A stretch of 35,750 nucleotides of DNA from positions 1-35,750 of the forward strand of contig QJVM01000027.1 in the NCBI GenBank assembly GCA_003235715.1, written 5' to 3'. Each line of letters starts with the position of its first letter. Position 1 is the first letter of the stretch. Source of the stretch: Nitrospirota bacterium. Lineage in GTDB: Bacteria > Nitrospirota > Thermodesulfovibrionia > SZUA-242. Both the position numbers and the translations under genes were made by a program. Shown piece by piece: positions 16,770 to 24,944 of this stretch. Below the pieces are notes generated by a model. It searched no databases and was not told where the DNA came from. It was given only the letters and a program-made list of their open reading frames with translations.

Positions 16770-17618
16770 CTACTTTTGAGAACCCTCTTTTTCCCACACC
16801 AGGGCTGACGTCGGGACCAGGTCAAAGTCTCGGGCCACGTTGGCCACAATATCGGCATGGATCGAGTCCACCTCACGGATAAACCCTTCGAGCAGGGCGT
16901 TGGAAGCAAGGTTGTTGATGAGGCGAGGCACCCCCGCCGCATAGCGGTAAAGCGCCTCCACGGCGTCATCTTCAAAGAGCGGTTCCTGTCGGCCCGCCAC
17001 GGAAAGCCGATGTTCGATATAGGGCTTAACCTCTCCGGGCAGAAGAGGCCCGAGGTGATACTGCATACCGATTCTTTGGCGGAGGGGTTTCTGAGCAGGC
17101 TGTTTCAGTTTGCGCTGGAGGTCCGGCTGCCCGAGGAGAACCACGCTGACGAGGTTCTCCTCGTCCAGTTGAAAATTCGTGAGGAGCCGGATCTCCTCAA
17201 AAGTTCCCCGCCCGGAAACAAGCTGTGCCTCATCGATAATGACTACGGGAGTCATTCCCCGGCCATACAGGTCGTATAGGCGTCCATAGATCGCCTCCAG
17301 AATATCCTCCTTCTGGAATCGGCCCTCCTCCAGTCCCAGGCGCCGCGCCAGAGTCCGAAGAAACTGCGCCGGTGTGAGACGTGGGTTCAGTACAGTGATC
17401 ACCTGGTGGGTATCGGCGGGAAGAGTGTCCATGAGGGCTCTCGAGAGCGTCGTCTTCCCACATCCCACTTCACCCGTGAGGACCACCAGTTCCTTTTCGA
17501 GAACCGCATACTCGAGACGGGCCAACGCCTCTTCGTGTCGCTTCCCCAGAAAGAGAAAACGGGGGTCCGGCGTCTTGCTGAAAGGCCGGCACGTTAATCC
17601 GTAAAAGGTCTCGTACAC
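16770..17618 (-). CDS. ExeA-like AAA+ ATPase inside the che operon
   Basis: A 282-residue ATPase starting at GTG 17618, three bases after the cheA stop. The N-terminus MYETFYGLTCRPFSKTPDPR is characteristic of ExeA/GspA-type ATPases of secretion and surface systems. Walker A is GEVGCGKTT (49-57), Walker B is VVIIDEAQ (about 125-132), and sensor and arginine regions follow (LLGQPDL, LRQRI). There is no membrane segment or peptidoglycan-binding domain after the ATPase core, unlike full-length ExeA. Tight linkage to cheA suggests a role in the chemosensory system, such as array placement or coupling to an envelope machine. That role is inference; the ATPase family is firm. Confidence 0.88.
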   Translation of the reverse strand: MYETFYGLTCRPFSKTPDPRFLFLGKRHEEALARLEYAVLEKELVVLTGEVGCGKTTLSRALMDTLPADTHQVITVLNPRLTPAQFLRTLARRLGLEEGRFQKEDILEAIYGRLYDLYGRGMTPVVIIDEAQLVSGRGTFEEIRLLTNFQLDEENLVSVVLLGQPDLQRKLKQPAQKPLRQRIGMQYHLGPLLPGEVKPYIEHRLSVAGRQEPLFEDDAVEALYRYAAGVPRLINNLASNALLEGFIREVDSIHADIVANVARDFDLVPTSALVWEKEGSQK

Positions 17619-17621
17619 AGC

Positions 17622-19622
17622 CTACCCCGCACCGGATGGGGCCTTTTGCGTCCGGCTGGTTGCCTCCTCCATCAGGGCTTCCACGTCCAGAACCAGGATG
17701 ATCTTGTGCTTACCAACTTCGGCCGCCCCGGCAATGCCCCTCAGGTTCTCCAGATGCCTTCCCAAAGCCTTGATCACGATTTCCTGCTGCCCGATGAGGT
17801 CATCCACCACAAAGCCCATCCTCCGCCCACCAAAACCGGTAACGACGACATAGGTGGCCTCGGCCCGTCGCACGCTCTCCAGCCCGAATATCTTCTGCAA
17901 CCGGACGAGGGGAAGCAATCCGCCCCGGAGTTCGAGGACCTCCTTCCCCTCGATGTACTGTATATCCCCCTCATCAATGAGGAGAGTCTCGGCCGTGGAT
18001 ACAATGGGCACAGCAAACGTCTCCCCGGCCACCGACACCAGAATGGCCTTGATGATCGCTAGCGTGATCGGAATCGTCACCGTGACGGTGGTCCCTTTTC
18101 CGACCTCCGTCTCCACTTCTACAAATCCACCCAGAGACGAGACCTTGTCCTTGACCACATCCATCCCCACCCCTCGTCCCGAGACCTCACTGACCGCCGA
18201 AGCTGTGCTCAGCCCGGGTTCGAAGATGAGCTTGACCACTTCCGGGTCATCCAACTCGGCCCCGGCACTCACGAATCCTTTCTCAACCGCCTTCTTGAGA
18301 ACCTTGTCCAGCTGGACCCCGGCACCGTCGTCAGTGATTTGAAAAACCACGTGATGGCCTCTTGGAAAAGCCCTGAGCGTCACGACGCCCCTCTGGGGCT
18401 TGCCCGTTTTCTCCCTCTCTCTGAAGGGTTCGATGCCGTGGTCAATCGCGTTCCGGATGAGATGCATGAGAGGGTCGATCACCTCCTCGGCCAGTAGGGT
18501 ATCGATTTCCGTTTCTTCACCGTAAAGCTGCAGATCGATTTCCTTACCCCGGTCCTGGGTGTATCGACGGACGACTCTCGTCAACCGGGAAAAGATCTGA
18601 CCCACCGGCACCATCCGGACCTCGAGAATCTGGTTCTGGAGTTCGTTCAGACGTTTCTCCAATCCCTTGGCCACCTTCTGAAGATCCGCCCCATGGGACG
18701 AATATCCGTGATCTTCCAGAAATTCCGCTCCGATCCGGGCCACCGCACCCTTGGTCAGGACCAGTTCCCCCACCGTGTTCAGAATCGCATCCAGTTTGGA
18801 AACATCCACCCGCACAGTGTTTGAAGAACTCTTCAGGAGAGGGTCCTGCCGGCCCGAAGGTTCGGCCTCTTGACCAGCCTCGGCCGGCTTCGGGCCCGAA
18901 GGCGAAACCAGCTCTTCCACGATCGCGCCCTTGAACAGCTCCTTCATTTGTTCCCTGGACCGGGTTGTCCCCACCACCAAGTCGAACCCGAGGTTACCGG
19001 GCTCAACCTTTGTAGACTTGGGCATCGTTGCGATCAATTCGCCGAGGGTTCCGATCTTCGCCGTGACAGACTTGAGCTCCTCCTCAAAAGCCATGAGATC
19101 GAACTCCACGCTTACCGTAAACACGCCTTTGCCTGCGGCAACCCCTGTCCGAAGACGGTGCTCTTCATACTCGGACAGGACCCGGGAAATGGATTCCGGG
19201 ATTCCCGGGACACGTCCCCGGGGCTCTTCTGGCACCCCTCCCTTGGTTCGAAACTCTGCGATCTCCGACAGGACCTCTTCTACCGAAGTGCCTTCCGACT
19301 TTCCGCCCGCCACTTCACCAAGCAGCGTCTTCAGAAAGTCCACGATGGAGAGGAGAAAGGCCACGGTCCGCTCGTCAAAAGGTCTCTTCCCCAACCGAAG
19401 TTCATCCAGCAGGGTCTCCGTGCCGTGACTGAGATCTGAAATCCCCTTCTGTCCGAAAAGACCAGCCAACCCCTTCATGGTGTGCATGGATCGAAAGACA
19501 CCGTTGAGCGTATCGGGGCGGGGGCTGCCAGGCAAGGCGTCTCGAAGGTCGAGAAGACCGTCTTCGGTCTCCCGGAGCAGCTCCTCGGCCTCCGAGATGA
19601 ATTCCTTCATGGGGTCGGTCAT
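17622..19622 (-). CDS. cheA: Chemotaxis histidine kinase CheA
   Basis: A 666-residue sensor kinase that phosphorylates CheY and CheB. The HPt domain carries phospho-accepting His47 in SMHTMKGLAGLFG. A P2-like region lies at about 165-235 and is not the textbook E. coli type. The dimerisation helix pair spans about 270-345. The ATPase N box is LIRNAIDHGIE (388-398), G1 is DDGAGV (431-436), the F region is FEPGLSTA, and G2 is GRGVGMDVV (482-490). A CheW-like regulatory domain runs from about 520 to 655. The start overlaps the stop of the upstream cheY by four bases (ATGA). It is the only CheA in the window, so both receptors, both CheW and both CheY probably work with it. Confidence 0.96.
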   Translation of the reverse strand: MTDPMKEFISEAEELLRETEDGLLDLRDALPGSPRPDTLNGVFRSMHTMKGLAGLFGQKGISDLSHGTETLLDELRLGKRPFDERTVAFLLSIVDFLKTLLGEVAGGKSEGTSVEEVLSEIAEFRTKGGVPEEPRGRVPGIPESISRVLSEYEEHRLRTGVAAGKGVFTVSVEFDLMAFEEELKSVTAKIGTLGELIATMPKSTKVEPGNLGFDLVVGTTRSREQMKELFKGAIVEELVSPSGPKPAEAGQEAEPSGRQDPLLKSSSNTVRVDVSKLDAILNTVGELVLTKGAVARIGAEFLEDHGYSSHGADLQKVAKGLEKRLNELQNQILEVRMVPVGQIFSRLTRVVRRYTQDRGKEIDLQLYGEETEIDTLLAEEVIDPLMHLIRNAIDHGIEPFREREKTGKPQRGVVTLRAFPRGHHVVFQITDDGAGVQLDKVLKKAVEKGFVSAGAELDDPEVVKLIFEPGLSTASAVSEVSGRGVGMDVVKDKVSSLGGFVEVETEVGKGTTVTVTIPITLAIIKAILVSVAGETFAVPIVSTAETLLIDEGDIQYIEGKEVLELRGGLLPLVRLQKIFGLESVRRAEATYVVVTGFGGRRMGFVVDDLIGQQEIVIKALGRHLENLRGIAGAAEVGKHKIILVLDVEALMEEATSRTQKAPSGAG

Positions 19623-19987
19623 ACCATCAGGACTTTTTTGACCAGATCCTTCAAGGCATCTCCCTTGAACGGCTTGGTGACATAGTCAAAGGCACCAAGG
19701 GCCATCCCCCGCCGGCGATCTTCCTCCCCGCGCTCCGTCGTAATGATAATGAGCGGAATCTCCCGGTAGGTCGGGTTGCTCTTGACGAAATTGATGAGCT
19801 CGAGCCCATTGATGTCGGGCATGTTGATGTCCGTCAGGATAAGATGGAACGTTCGCGAGGGAAGCAGCCTCAGCGCTTCGAACCCGGATTCGGCCTCCAC
19901 GATATCCAGTTCCTCCACCTCCTCAAGGGTGGAGCGGATCATGGCCCGGGTCGTAGTGGAATCTTCGACAATCAATACGGATCTCAC
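19619..19987 (-). CDS. cheY: CheY-like response regulator at the head of the che locus
   Basis: A 122-residue receiver domain from GTG 19987, which has GAGGGGG seven bases upstream. A longer frame from 20035 would add an arginine-rich stretch that is not part of the fold. The acidic pocket is Glu8-Asp9, the phosphoacceptor is Asp53 (LTDINMP), the switch Thr is in IIITTERG, and the lysine is Lys105 (TKPFK). It ends overlapping the cheA start (ATGA). It probably receives phosphate from that kinase. The nature of the output (motor, pili or another process) cannot be read from this window. Confidence 0.92.
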   Translation of the reverse strand: MRSVLIVEDSTTTRAMIRSTLEEVEELDIVEAESGFEALRLLPSRTFHLILTDINMPDINGLELINFVKSNPTYREIPLIIITTERGEEDRRRGMALGAFDYVTKPFKGDALKDLVKKVLMV

Positions 19988-20178
19988 GGTGTTTCCCCCT
20001 CGTCGGCGCCGGCCGTACCATTCACCGAAGCCCAAATGCCCATCATAGGGACGGGATGAGGCATGGCAAAGTCAACGCCTAGATTATTATCCTTCGTCAC
20101 TCTCGTAATCGGTATTAAAGCTCGATCCGAAATTCAGAGCGGCCCCCAGCCGCGACAGGGGCTGGACCTGGTCCCGTG
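19988..20178 (-). promoter_or_regulatory. Leader region ahead of the che locus
   Basis: This 191-base gap between queC and the first cheY is the only sizeable non-coding stretch before the che genes, so it probably holds their promoter. It contains an AT-rich patch (about 20080-20120) in GC-rich surroundings and a TTGACT hexamer (20075-20070). The best TATGAT downstream (20047-20042) is 22 bases away, which is too far for a normal promoter. No convincing sigma-28 or sigma-54 site was seen. A CCAGCC/GGCTGG hairpin just after queC may end its transcript. Confidence 0.3.
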
Positions 20179-20898
20179 TCATCCCCCGCCCCGGCCCGGG
20201 AGGGGTCGCAAGGGGTCGCTCAGGCCCGCCTCCGTAAACCCCCGTTCTCGAAGGATACAGCTATCACAGTCCCCACAGGGTTTGCCCTCTGCATCCGGAT
20301 TGTAACAACTCCAGGTGGACGCGAAATCGACACCCAGGCTTCGGCCCAGAAGAATAATCTGCGCCTTGGTCAGCTGGATGAGAGGCGTACGGATGTATAG
20401 ACGCTTGCCCCCCTCGGTCGTCATTCGCGTGGCCAGATTCGCCATCTGTTCAAAGGCCGCCACATACTCGGGACGACAATCAGGGTAGCCGCTGTAATCC
20501 AGAGCATTCATGCCGGCAAAGATATCGCAGATACGCAGGACTTCCGCCCAGGCCAGGGCATAAGAGAGAAAGATTGTATTGCGGGCCGGTACGTACGTCA
20601 CAGGGATCTCTGAAGGCCCTCCTTCAGAGGGAATACGTCCCTTCGGAACCTCGATCGCCCTTGATGTCAGGGCCGAACCGCCAATACGCCCGAGTTCCAG
20701 GGAAAGGACGAGGTGTTCGACGCATTGGAGCTTCCGTGCCGTCTCTCCTGCAGCCTCCAGTTCCTTCCTGTGCCGTTGCCCGTAATCAAAAGAAAGAGCG
20801 TAGAGTCGGTACCCCTCGGACCGTGCGACAGCGGCCGACGTGGCGGAATCAAGCCCCCCACTCAGCAGAACCACAGCTCCCGGTCGCTCAGCAGCCAT
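20179..20898 (-). CDS. queC: 7-cyano-7-deazaguanine synthase QueC
   Basis: A 239-residue enzyme that converts 7-carboxy-7-deazaguanine to preQ0 with ATP and ammonia, in queuosine tRNA modification. The PP-loop is [10 protein letters not shown] (about 11-20). The family blocks [25 protein letters not shown] and [20 protein letters not shown] are all present. The four zinc-binding cysteines are Cys198, 208, 211 and 214 (CYNP...CGDCDSC). It stands alone here, without queD, queE or queF. The ribosome site lies within a GGGAAAG/CTTTCCC inverted repeat immediately before the ATG. The end [11 protein letters not shown] is slightly longer than usual and low in complexity. Confidence 0.95.
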   Translation of the reverse strand: MAAERPGAVVLLSGGLDSATSAAVARSEGYRLYALSFDYGQRHRKELEAAGETARKLQCVEHLVLSLELGRIGGSALTSRAIEVPKGRIPSEGGPSEIPVTYVPARNTIFLSYALAWAEVLRICDIFAGMNALDYSGYPDCRPEYVAAFEQMANLATRMTTEGGKRLYIRTPLIQLTKAQIILLGRSLGVDFASTWSCYNPDAEGKPCGDCDSCILRERGFTEAGLSDPLRPLPGRGGG

Positions 20899-20899
20899 C

Positions 20900-20915
20900 G
20901 GGAAAGCCCTTTCCC
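20900..20915 (-). promoter_or_regulatory. Inverted repeat over the queC ribosome binding site
   Basis: GGGAAAG, a 2-base spacer and CTTTCCC form a perfect inverted repeat ending two bases before the queC ATG. The Shine-Dalgarno-like AAAGGG is inside it, so folding would hide the site. It does not match the preQ1 riboswitch pattern. Confidence 0.35.
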
Positions 20916-20953
20916 TCCATGGCCGGGAAGCTTCGGGTCAAGACGGAAGAAGG

Positions 20954-20967
20954 ACGGCGCACGCCGT
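20954..20967 (-). terminator. Possible stem-loop after the DUF4388 gene
   Basis: ACGGCG and CGCCGT pair across a 2-base spacer about 30 bases after the DUF4388 stop, followed on the minus strand by the pyrimidine-rich CCTTCTTCC. This is short and lacks a true T-run, so it is a weak terminator candidate. Confidence 0.25.
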
Positions 20968-20996
20968 ACGGGCGACGCACCGACAGGGAAGTCGGG

Positions 20997-22064
20997 TTAA
21001 CGGATATCGTCATCGCTGCCGAGGACACCGTCCATACCGGCGGCCGTAAGCCTGAAGCCCCGGTGCCCGGATAGGGGTTCGTAGCGATAGACATTTTGAC
21101 GCACCGACGCAGGAAGACTGGCCAACTCGTCGAGAGTCTGGGGGTACTCACCGGTACGGACCGCATAGCTTTCCGCCTTAAACCTGAGGAGTTCAAGGGT
21201 AACCCCCTGGTCAAAACGCTCCAGATAGGGGGCGACTCCCGTAGCCTGGACCATGGCCCATATGACCATCACCAGGATGAGGCCGCCTCCCATGAGCGTG
21301 AAGGCCGAAGACTCGGAAATCTTGGTCCGGCGACGTACCGGCGCCGGTTCATGCACGACCTCTTCTTTGATGCGGAGTTCCCGGACGAATCCCTTTTCCA
21401 CGAGGGACACCAGCCCGCGGGCGACCTCGATCTGGTCGAGCATGGTGATGTCCATTATGGTGTTCACGTCGCTGTGCCCGTCTACCTGGGCATATACCGA
21501 GGCTTCGGCACGATCGAGATCTTCCGGCGGATTCTCCGTTCTCTCATAGACCGCGTTCAGATTGACCTTGCCTTCATAATAAGTCCATTCGTCCGTGACG
21601 CGCAGCCCTTCCATGAGAAGGTGCTCCGTATCGAGAGAGACGGCCACCTTGGTGTCCACGCTGATTTCCTGGGCCAGGAACTCGTAGTTTCCCTCTTTCC
21701 AGCTGAACACCTGGATCACCGTCTGGGTCATCTGAGCGGCCAATACCTCGAGGAGACTCTCAAGGGGAACCTTCCCCATTTCCAGAAGCGTTCTCCCAAG
21801 TCGCTCTGCCGACCGCTTGCTCAAATCCAGGGCCTTCTGAAGGTCTGATTCTGTAATCAGACCCCGTTGGATCAGCATGCGCCCAATCCGTGCACCCTCC
21901 TCACGTCTCTTGGAGGATGCCCCTGCGATATTGCCCTCCAGGAAAACGATACGGACCGAATCCAGCTTGCCCCGCAGAGACAAAATTCCTGTCTTCCGCT
22001 GGAAATAGATGAGCTGAAGAATGTCCGCCAGCCCGAAATCTTTGAGATTGCCCTCGAGCGCCAT
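20997..22064 (-). CDS. DUF4388 (PATAN) protein with membrane anchor and pseudopilin-like tail
   Basis: A 355-residue protein from ATG 22064, which shares one base with the upstream stop (TGATG) and has AGGGGG ten bases before it. Residues 1 to about 155 form a DUF4388/PATAN domain (MALEGNLKDFGLADILQLIYFQRKTG, then GRMLIQRGLITESDLQKAL). A linker leads to one membrane segment (about 254-275). The last 65 residues (YPQTLDELASLP, FRLTAAGMDGVLGSDDDI) resemble the C-terminal part of type II secretion pseudopilins such as GspG, including the DG..GxDDDI end. PATAN proteins often occur with receiver-domain and motility or secretion systems. The domain combination is visible; function is unknown. Confidence 0.8.
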   Translation of the reverse strand: MALEGNLKDFGLADILQLIYFQRKTGILSLRGKLDSVRIVFLEGNIAGASSKRREEGARIGRMLIQRGLITESDLQKALDLSKRSAERLGRTLLEMGKVPLESLLEVLAAQMTQTVIQVFSWKEGNYEFLAQEISVDTKVAVSLDTEHLLMEGLRVTDEWTYYEGKVNLNAVYERTENPPEDLDRAEASVYAQVDGHSDVNTIMDITMLDQIEVARGLVSLVEKGFVRELRIKEEVVHEPAPVRRRTKISESSAFTLMGGGLILVMVIWAMVQATGVAPYLERFDQGVTLELLRFKAESYAVRTGEYPQTLDELASLPASVRQNVYRYEPLSGHRGFRLTAAGMDGVLGSDDDIR

Positions 22065-23791
22065 CAGCGAAACGCCCCCTTGCGTATGCCTATCCAACTG
22101 GAAACCATGCTCAGAACCACAAGCGCAACCCCCGCCATCCGGATGCCGTTGTCCGCCCCTGACTCATACAGAACCCAGAAAAAACGGGACACCCCCGAAA
22201 CCAACAGAATCCCGACCATGAAGAGGACGGAAAGGAGGAAACCCGCCCACCATCGACCTGAGTAATAATGCCCCACACCGGGGATCGCCGCCAGAATGCG
22301 CGCCCGCCGAACCCGGAGATCATAGTTCTTCTGGATCCGCAGGATCCTCGCGATACGTTCCTGCGGGTCGACCCCTCCGATCTGGAAGGACCCCGCAAAA
22401 CAGTCCTGGCAGATATTGACTCGGGAGGCACGCTTGTCACACACGGCGCAACGGATAGCACCGCACTTACGGCAACGGTAGGCCGCGCCCTTGTTCGCCG
22501 TCCGTTTTTCGACCACTCCAAAAAGGAAAAAAACCAAAAGGCTGGCCACGGGAGCCCAGGGAAGGGGAATCGGCCCCATAAACGGCTTCCAGACAGCCGA
22601 CTGGATATGCTGTACCTCGTCCGCGGAACCCATCACCAAGCTCAAAAGCCTCGTCTCTGGCAGGACTTCTTCCAGGACAACCTGCCCGGACGCCATGAAC
22701 CTGAATACCGCATCCGGGTCCGCGGCCTGAAGGGTCCTGAAGACCGCGTCTCCCTCATCAAATCGAAGTTCATCCCTGTACATCTGGCTCAGATTATATT
22801 CGACCACGGACCTCCCTTTCCCCCTTGCCTTCTCGAATTGCCCCACGGCAACACGGGTCTGACCGAGACGGTAGTAGCAGACTCCGGAGTTATTGAGCAC
22901 CTTGTAGTACAGGTCCCAAGTCGGTGGAATCGTTCCATAGAGCGCAAGGGCTCTGGAACAGTCTCCGCTGCGGGATGAGGCCAAAGCGAGGCTGAAGGTC
23001 TCTTCCGGCGTCTTGGCTGAGCTCAAGATTTCACGCACATAAGCCGGGGGCCGGCCTTCACGGAGGCCGACCAGCGCCTTGGCGCGCGCCGACGCCGGAA
23101 GTGCAAAGTTGGCCGCCACAGCAGAAACCACCGGATAGGCCAGAAGAAGAAGGACGGGGATGGACATAAGAAACGCCTTCTCTTTCCGTGAAAGATACTT
23201 CCAAAGAAGAACCGAGAAGAAGACCAGCGGCGGAATCAGGCCCAGCACGACCGTGGCCGCGGCCAGGGCCAGCAGCCACCAGCGGAGCTTTCCCTCGGCA
23301 TATTCATGGTTAACAAGGGGGACCGAAACCATAAACAGCACCACCCAGCCCGCCAGGAGCGCGGGCACGGCTGAAAGCAGAACAAGGACGGAAACCGTTC
23401 CCAGGCCCGAAACGAGCCAGGAAACGTTCCTGACGGAAGCCCCCAGAGCGCTGAGGAGCCAATTGAACCCAGAAAAAGGCTCGGAAAGAATCAGACGACG
23501 GGCGAGAAAAAAACGGGGCTCTGGAGATTCCGGGGCCAGCTTCGACGCCTCTTCGGCCAGGGACATCGCCATTTCTGCATCACCGCGTTCCGCGGCAGCG
23601 CGCGCCGCTTCCATTTTAACGCTCGCCGCCGCCCCCGCAAGGGTCTTTGCACTTTCACCGGTCGCCGCCTCCACCCGGCGCGCACCGGACAGAAAGAGCA
23701 GGGCGAGAAACCCTGCGACCACAATACCGCCGAAGAGGACGGCGATCAGGCTGTTATCCTTAGCGGAAAAACGGCTTATTCTTGGGAACAT
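22064..23791 (-). CDS. Multi-pass membrane TPR protein with zinc ribbon
   Basis: A 575-residue protein of unknown function, starting at ATG 23791. A longer frame to 24028 runs antiparallel-free into plsY and is unlikely. Membrane segments lie at about 16-35, several between 128 and 230, one near 412-426, and three near 500-565. Between them are TPR-like helices at about 55-90 and 265-365. A zinc-ribbon-like cluster of three CxxC pairs follows (Cys440, 443, 448, 451, 461, 464 in YRCRKCGAIRCAVCDK and NICQDCF). It precedes the DUF4388 gene with a one-base overlap, so the two are probably partners. I recognise no named family. Confidence 0.78.
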   Translation of the reverse strand: MFPRISRFSAKDNSLIAVLFGGIVVAGFLALLFLSGARRVEAATGESAKTLAGAAASVKMEAARAAAERGDAEMAMSLAEEASKLAPESPEPRFFLARRLILSEPFSGFNWLLSALGASVRNVSWLVSGLGTVSVLVLLSAVPALLAGWVVLFMVSVPLVNHEYAEGKLRWWLLALAAATVVLGLIPPLVFFSVLLWKYLSRKEKAFLMSIPVLLLLAYPVVSAVAANFALPASARAKALVGLREGRPPAYVREILSSAKTPEETFSLALASSRSGDCSRALALYGTIPPTWDLYYKVLNNSGVCYYRLGQTRVAVGQFEKARGKGRSVVEYNLSQMYRDELRFDEGDAVFRTLQAADPDAVFRFMASGQVVLEEVLPETRLLSLVMGSADEVQHIQSAVWKPFMGPIPLPWAPVASLLVFFLFGVVEKRTANKGAAYRCRKCGAIRCAVCDKRASRVNICQDCFAGSFQIGGVDPQERIARILRIQKNYDLRVRRARILAAIPGVGHYYSGRWWAGFLLSVLFMVGILLVSGVSRFFWVLYESGADNGIRMAGVALVVLSMVSSWIGIRKGAFR

Positions 23792-23838
23792 GTTCTCTCT
23801 TGTCGGGCGATGCCCCGGAAAAATTGACCCCCGCCCCC

Positions 23839-24423
23839 TTACGACGAAGGGGCACCCATCCGCGGCTCCGTACCCCGGAGCAACCTGGAAATGTTCTGCC
23901 GATGCATGAGGGAAGACAGGATGGCCAGAATCAGGACAACGGGCCGTTCCGCCGAATACAAGACAGCGCCTGTCACGGCCGTAACAGCAAAAGCAGAAAG
24001 CGCGGCGAGGGAAGAAATCCTCTTCCACCTAAAGGTCCCGACCCAGACGGCCGCAAACAAGAGCCCGAGAAACGGCACATAGGCCAGGAGCACGCCAAGG
24101 CTTGTGGCCACGCCCTTTCCTCCCCGAAACCCAAGAAAGAGAGGAAAATTGTGGCCGAGCACGGCCGCAATACCACACAGCCCGATTTCCAGACGCCCCT
24201 TGAGAAGCATCATCCCCAACAAGACCGCCACACATCCCTTTAAAAGGTCACCCAGAAGCGTGACGAGGGCCGCCTTCTTTCCAATGGCCCGCATCACATT
24301 GGTGGCCCCGATGTTTCCGCTTCCAATGGAACGCAGGTTCACGCCGCGGGCCGCCGCCAGGAGGGGGCCGACGGTGATCGACCCAATAAGATAGGAGATC
24401 GCGCAGGCCAGGACCAGACTCAT
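23839..24423 (-). CDS. plsY: Glycerol-3-phosphate acyltransferase PlsY
   Basis: A 194-residue integral membrane enzyme that transfers the acyl group from acyl-phosphate to glycerol-3-phosphate, the first step of phosphatidic acid synthesis. The three family motifs are present: GSGNIGATNVMR (motif 1), GHNFPLFLGFRGGKGVAT (motif 2) and HRQNISRLLRGTE (motif 3). The ATG at 24423 overlaps the pgsA stop by four bases (ATGA); the frame upstream of it is not supported by the family. Adjacent pgsA makes this a phospholipid pair. Confidence 0.95.
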   Translation of the reverse strand: MSLVLACAISYLIGSITVGPLLAAARGVNLRSIGSGNIGATNVMRAIGKKAALVTLLGDLLKGCVAVLLGMMLLKGRLEIGLCGIAAVLGHNFPLFLGFRGGKGVATSLGVLLAYVPFLGLLFAAVWVGTFRWKRISSLAALSAFAVTAVTGAVLYSAERPVVLILAILSSLMHRQNISRLLRGTEPRMGAPSS

Positions 24424-24944
24424 ACCTGTCTGATGAATCCCAGAAAGTACTGGACCCCTGAGGTAAGACCCAGGATGAGAGCGAGCCAGATGCAGACAAT
24501 GCCCACCCAATACAGGTCCAAAGGCCCCAGAATCCCTGAATAGCTCACCAGGAAGATGATAATCGCCGCAATCTGGAAGCCGGTTTTGTACTTGCCGCCG
24601 GTCTCGGCCGGCATCACCAGGTCTCTCGACAGCGCCACCAGACGGAGACCCGTGACCAAAAATTCACGAACGATAATCACAATCGCGATCCCTGCCGGAA
24701 CCAGTGAAAGATCGACCAGCACAATAAGGGCCGTAATGACCAGCACCTTGTCTGCAATAGGGTCCAGAATGATTCCGAGTTTGGTCACCTGCCGCGACCT
24801 ACGGGCGAGGTAGCCGTCCAGGAGGTCCGTGAGGGAGGCGAGAACAAAGATAAGGCATCCCCATACCGGATGCTTCTCCACCAGAAAAACAAAAAGCGGA
24901 ACCAGCAGGACTCGGCTGAGGGTTACGGCAGTAGGCAGATTCAT
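24420..24944 (-). CDS. pgsA: CDP-diacylglycerol--glycerol-3-phosphate 3-phosphatidyltransferase
   Basis: A membrane enzyme of 174 residues that makes phosphatidylglycerol phosphate from CDP-diacylglycerol. The CDP-alcohol phosphatidyltransferase motif is intact: DLLDGYLARR, then GIILDPIADK with the two later aspartates. Several hydrophobic segments surround it. The start MNLPTAVTLSRVLLVPLF at ATG 24944 matches family N-termini and shares one base with the kdsC stop (TGATG). An in-frame ATG at 24980 lies inside kdsC and is unlikely. It overlaps plsY by four bases. Confidence 0.94.
   Translation of the reverse strand: MNLPTAVTLSRVLLVPLFVFLVEKHPVWGCLIFVLASLTDLLDGYLARRSRQVTKLGIILDPIADKVLVITALIVLVDLSLVPAGIAIVIIVREFLVTGLRLVALSRDLVMPAETGGKYKTGFQIAAIIIFLVSYSGILGPLDLYWVGIVCIWLALILGLTSGVQYFLGFIRQV

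Noticed and set aside
20899-20996. preQ1 riboswitch upstream of queC
   Set aside because: The leader lacks the preQ1-I pattern (C-rich stem followed by an A-rich tail) and shows only short GC-rich inverted repeats.
22064-24028. Longer start for the TPR/zinc-ribbon protein (to 24028)
   Set aside because: The extra 79 residues overlap the plsY coding region and look like out-of-frame sequence; ATG 23791 begins a clean membrane-protein N-terminus.
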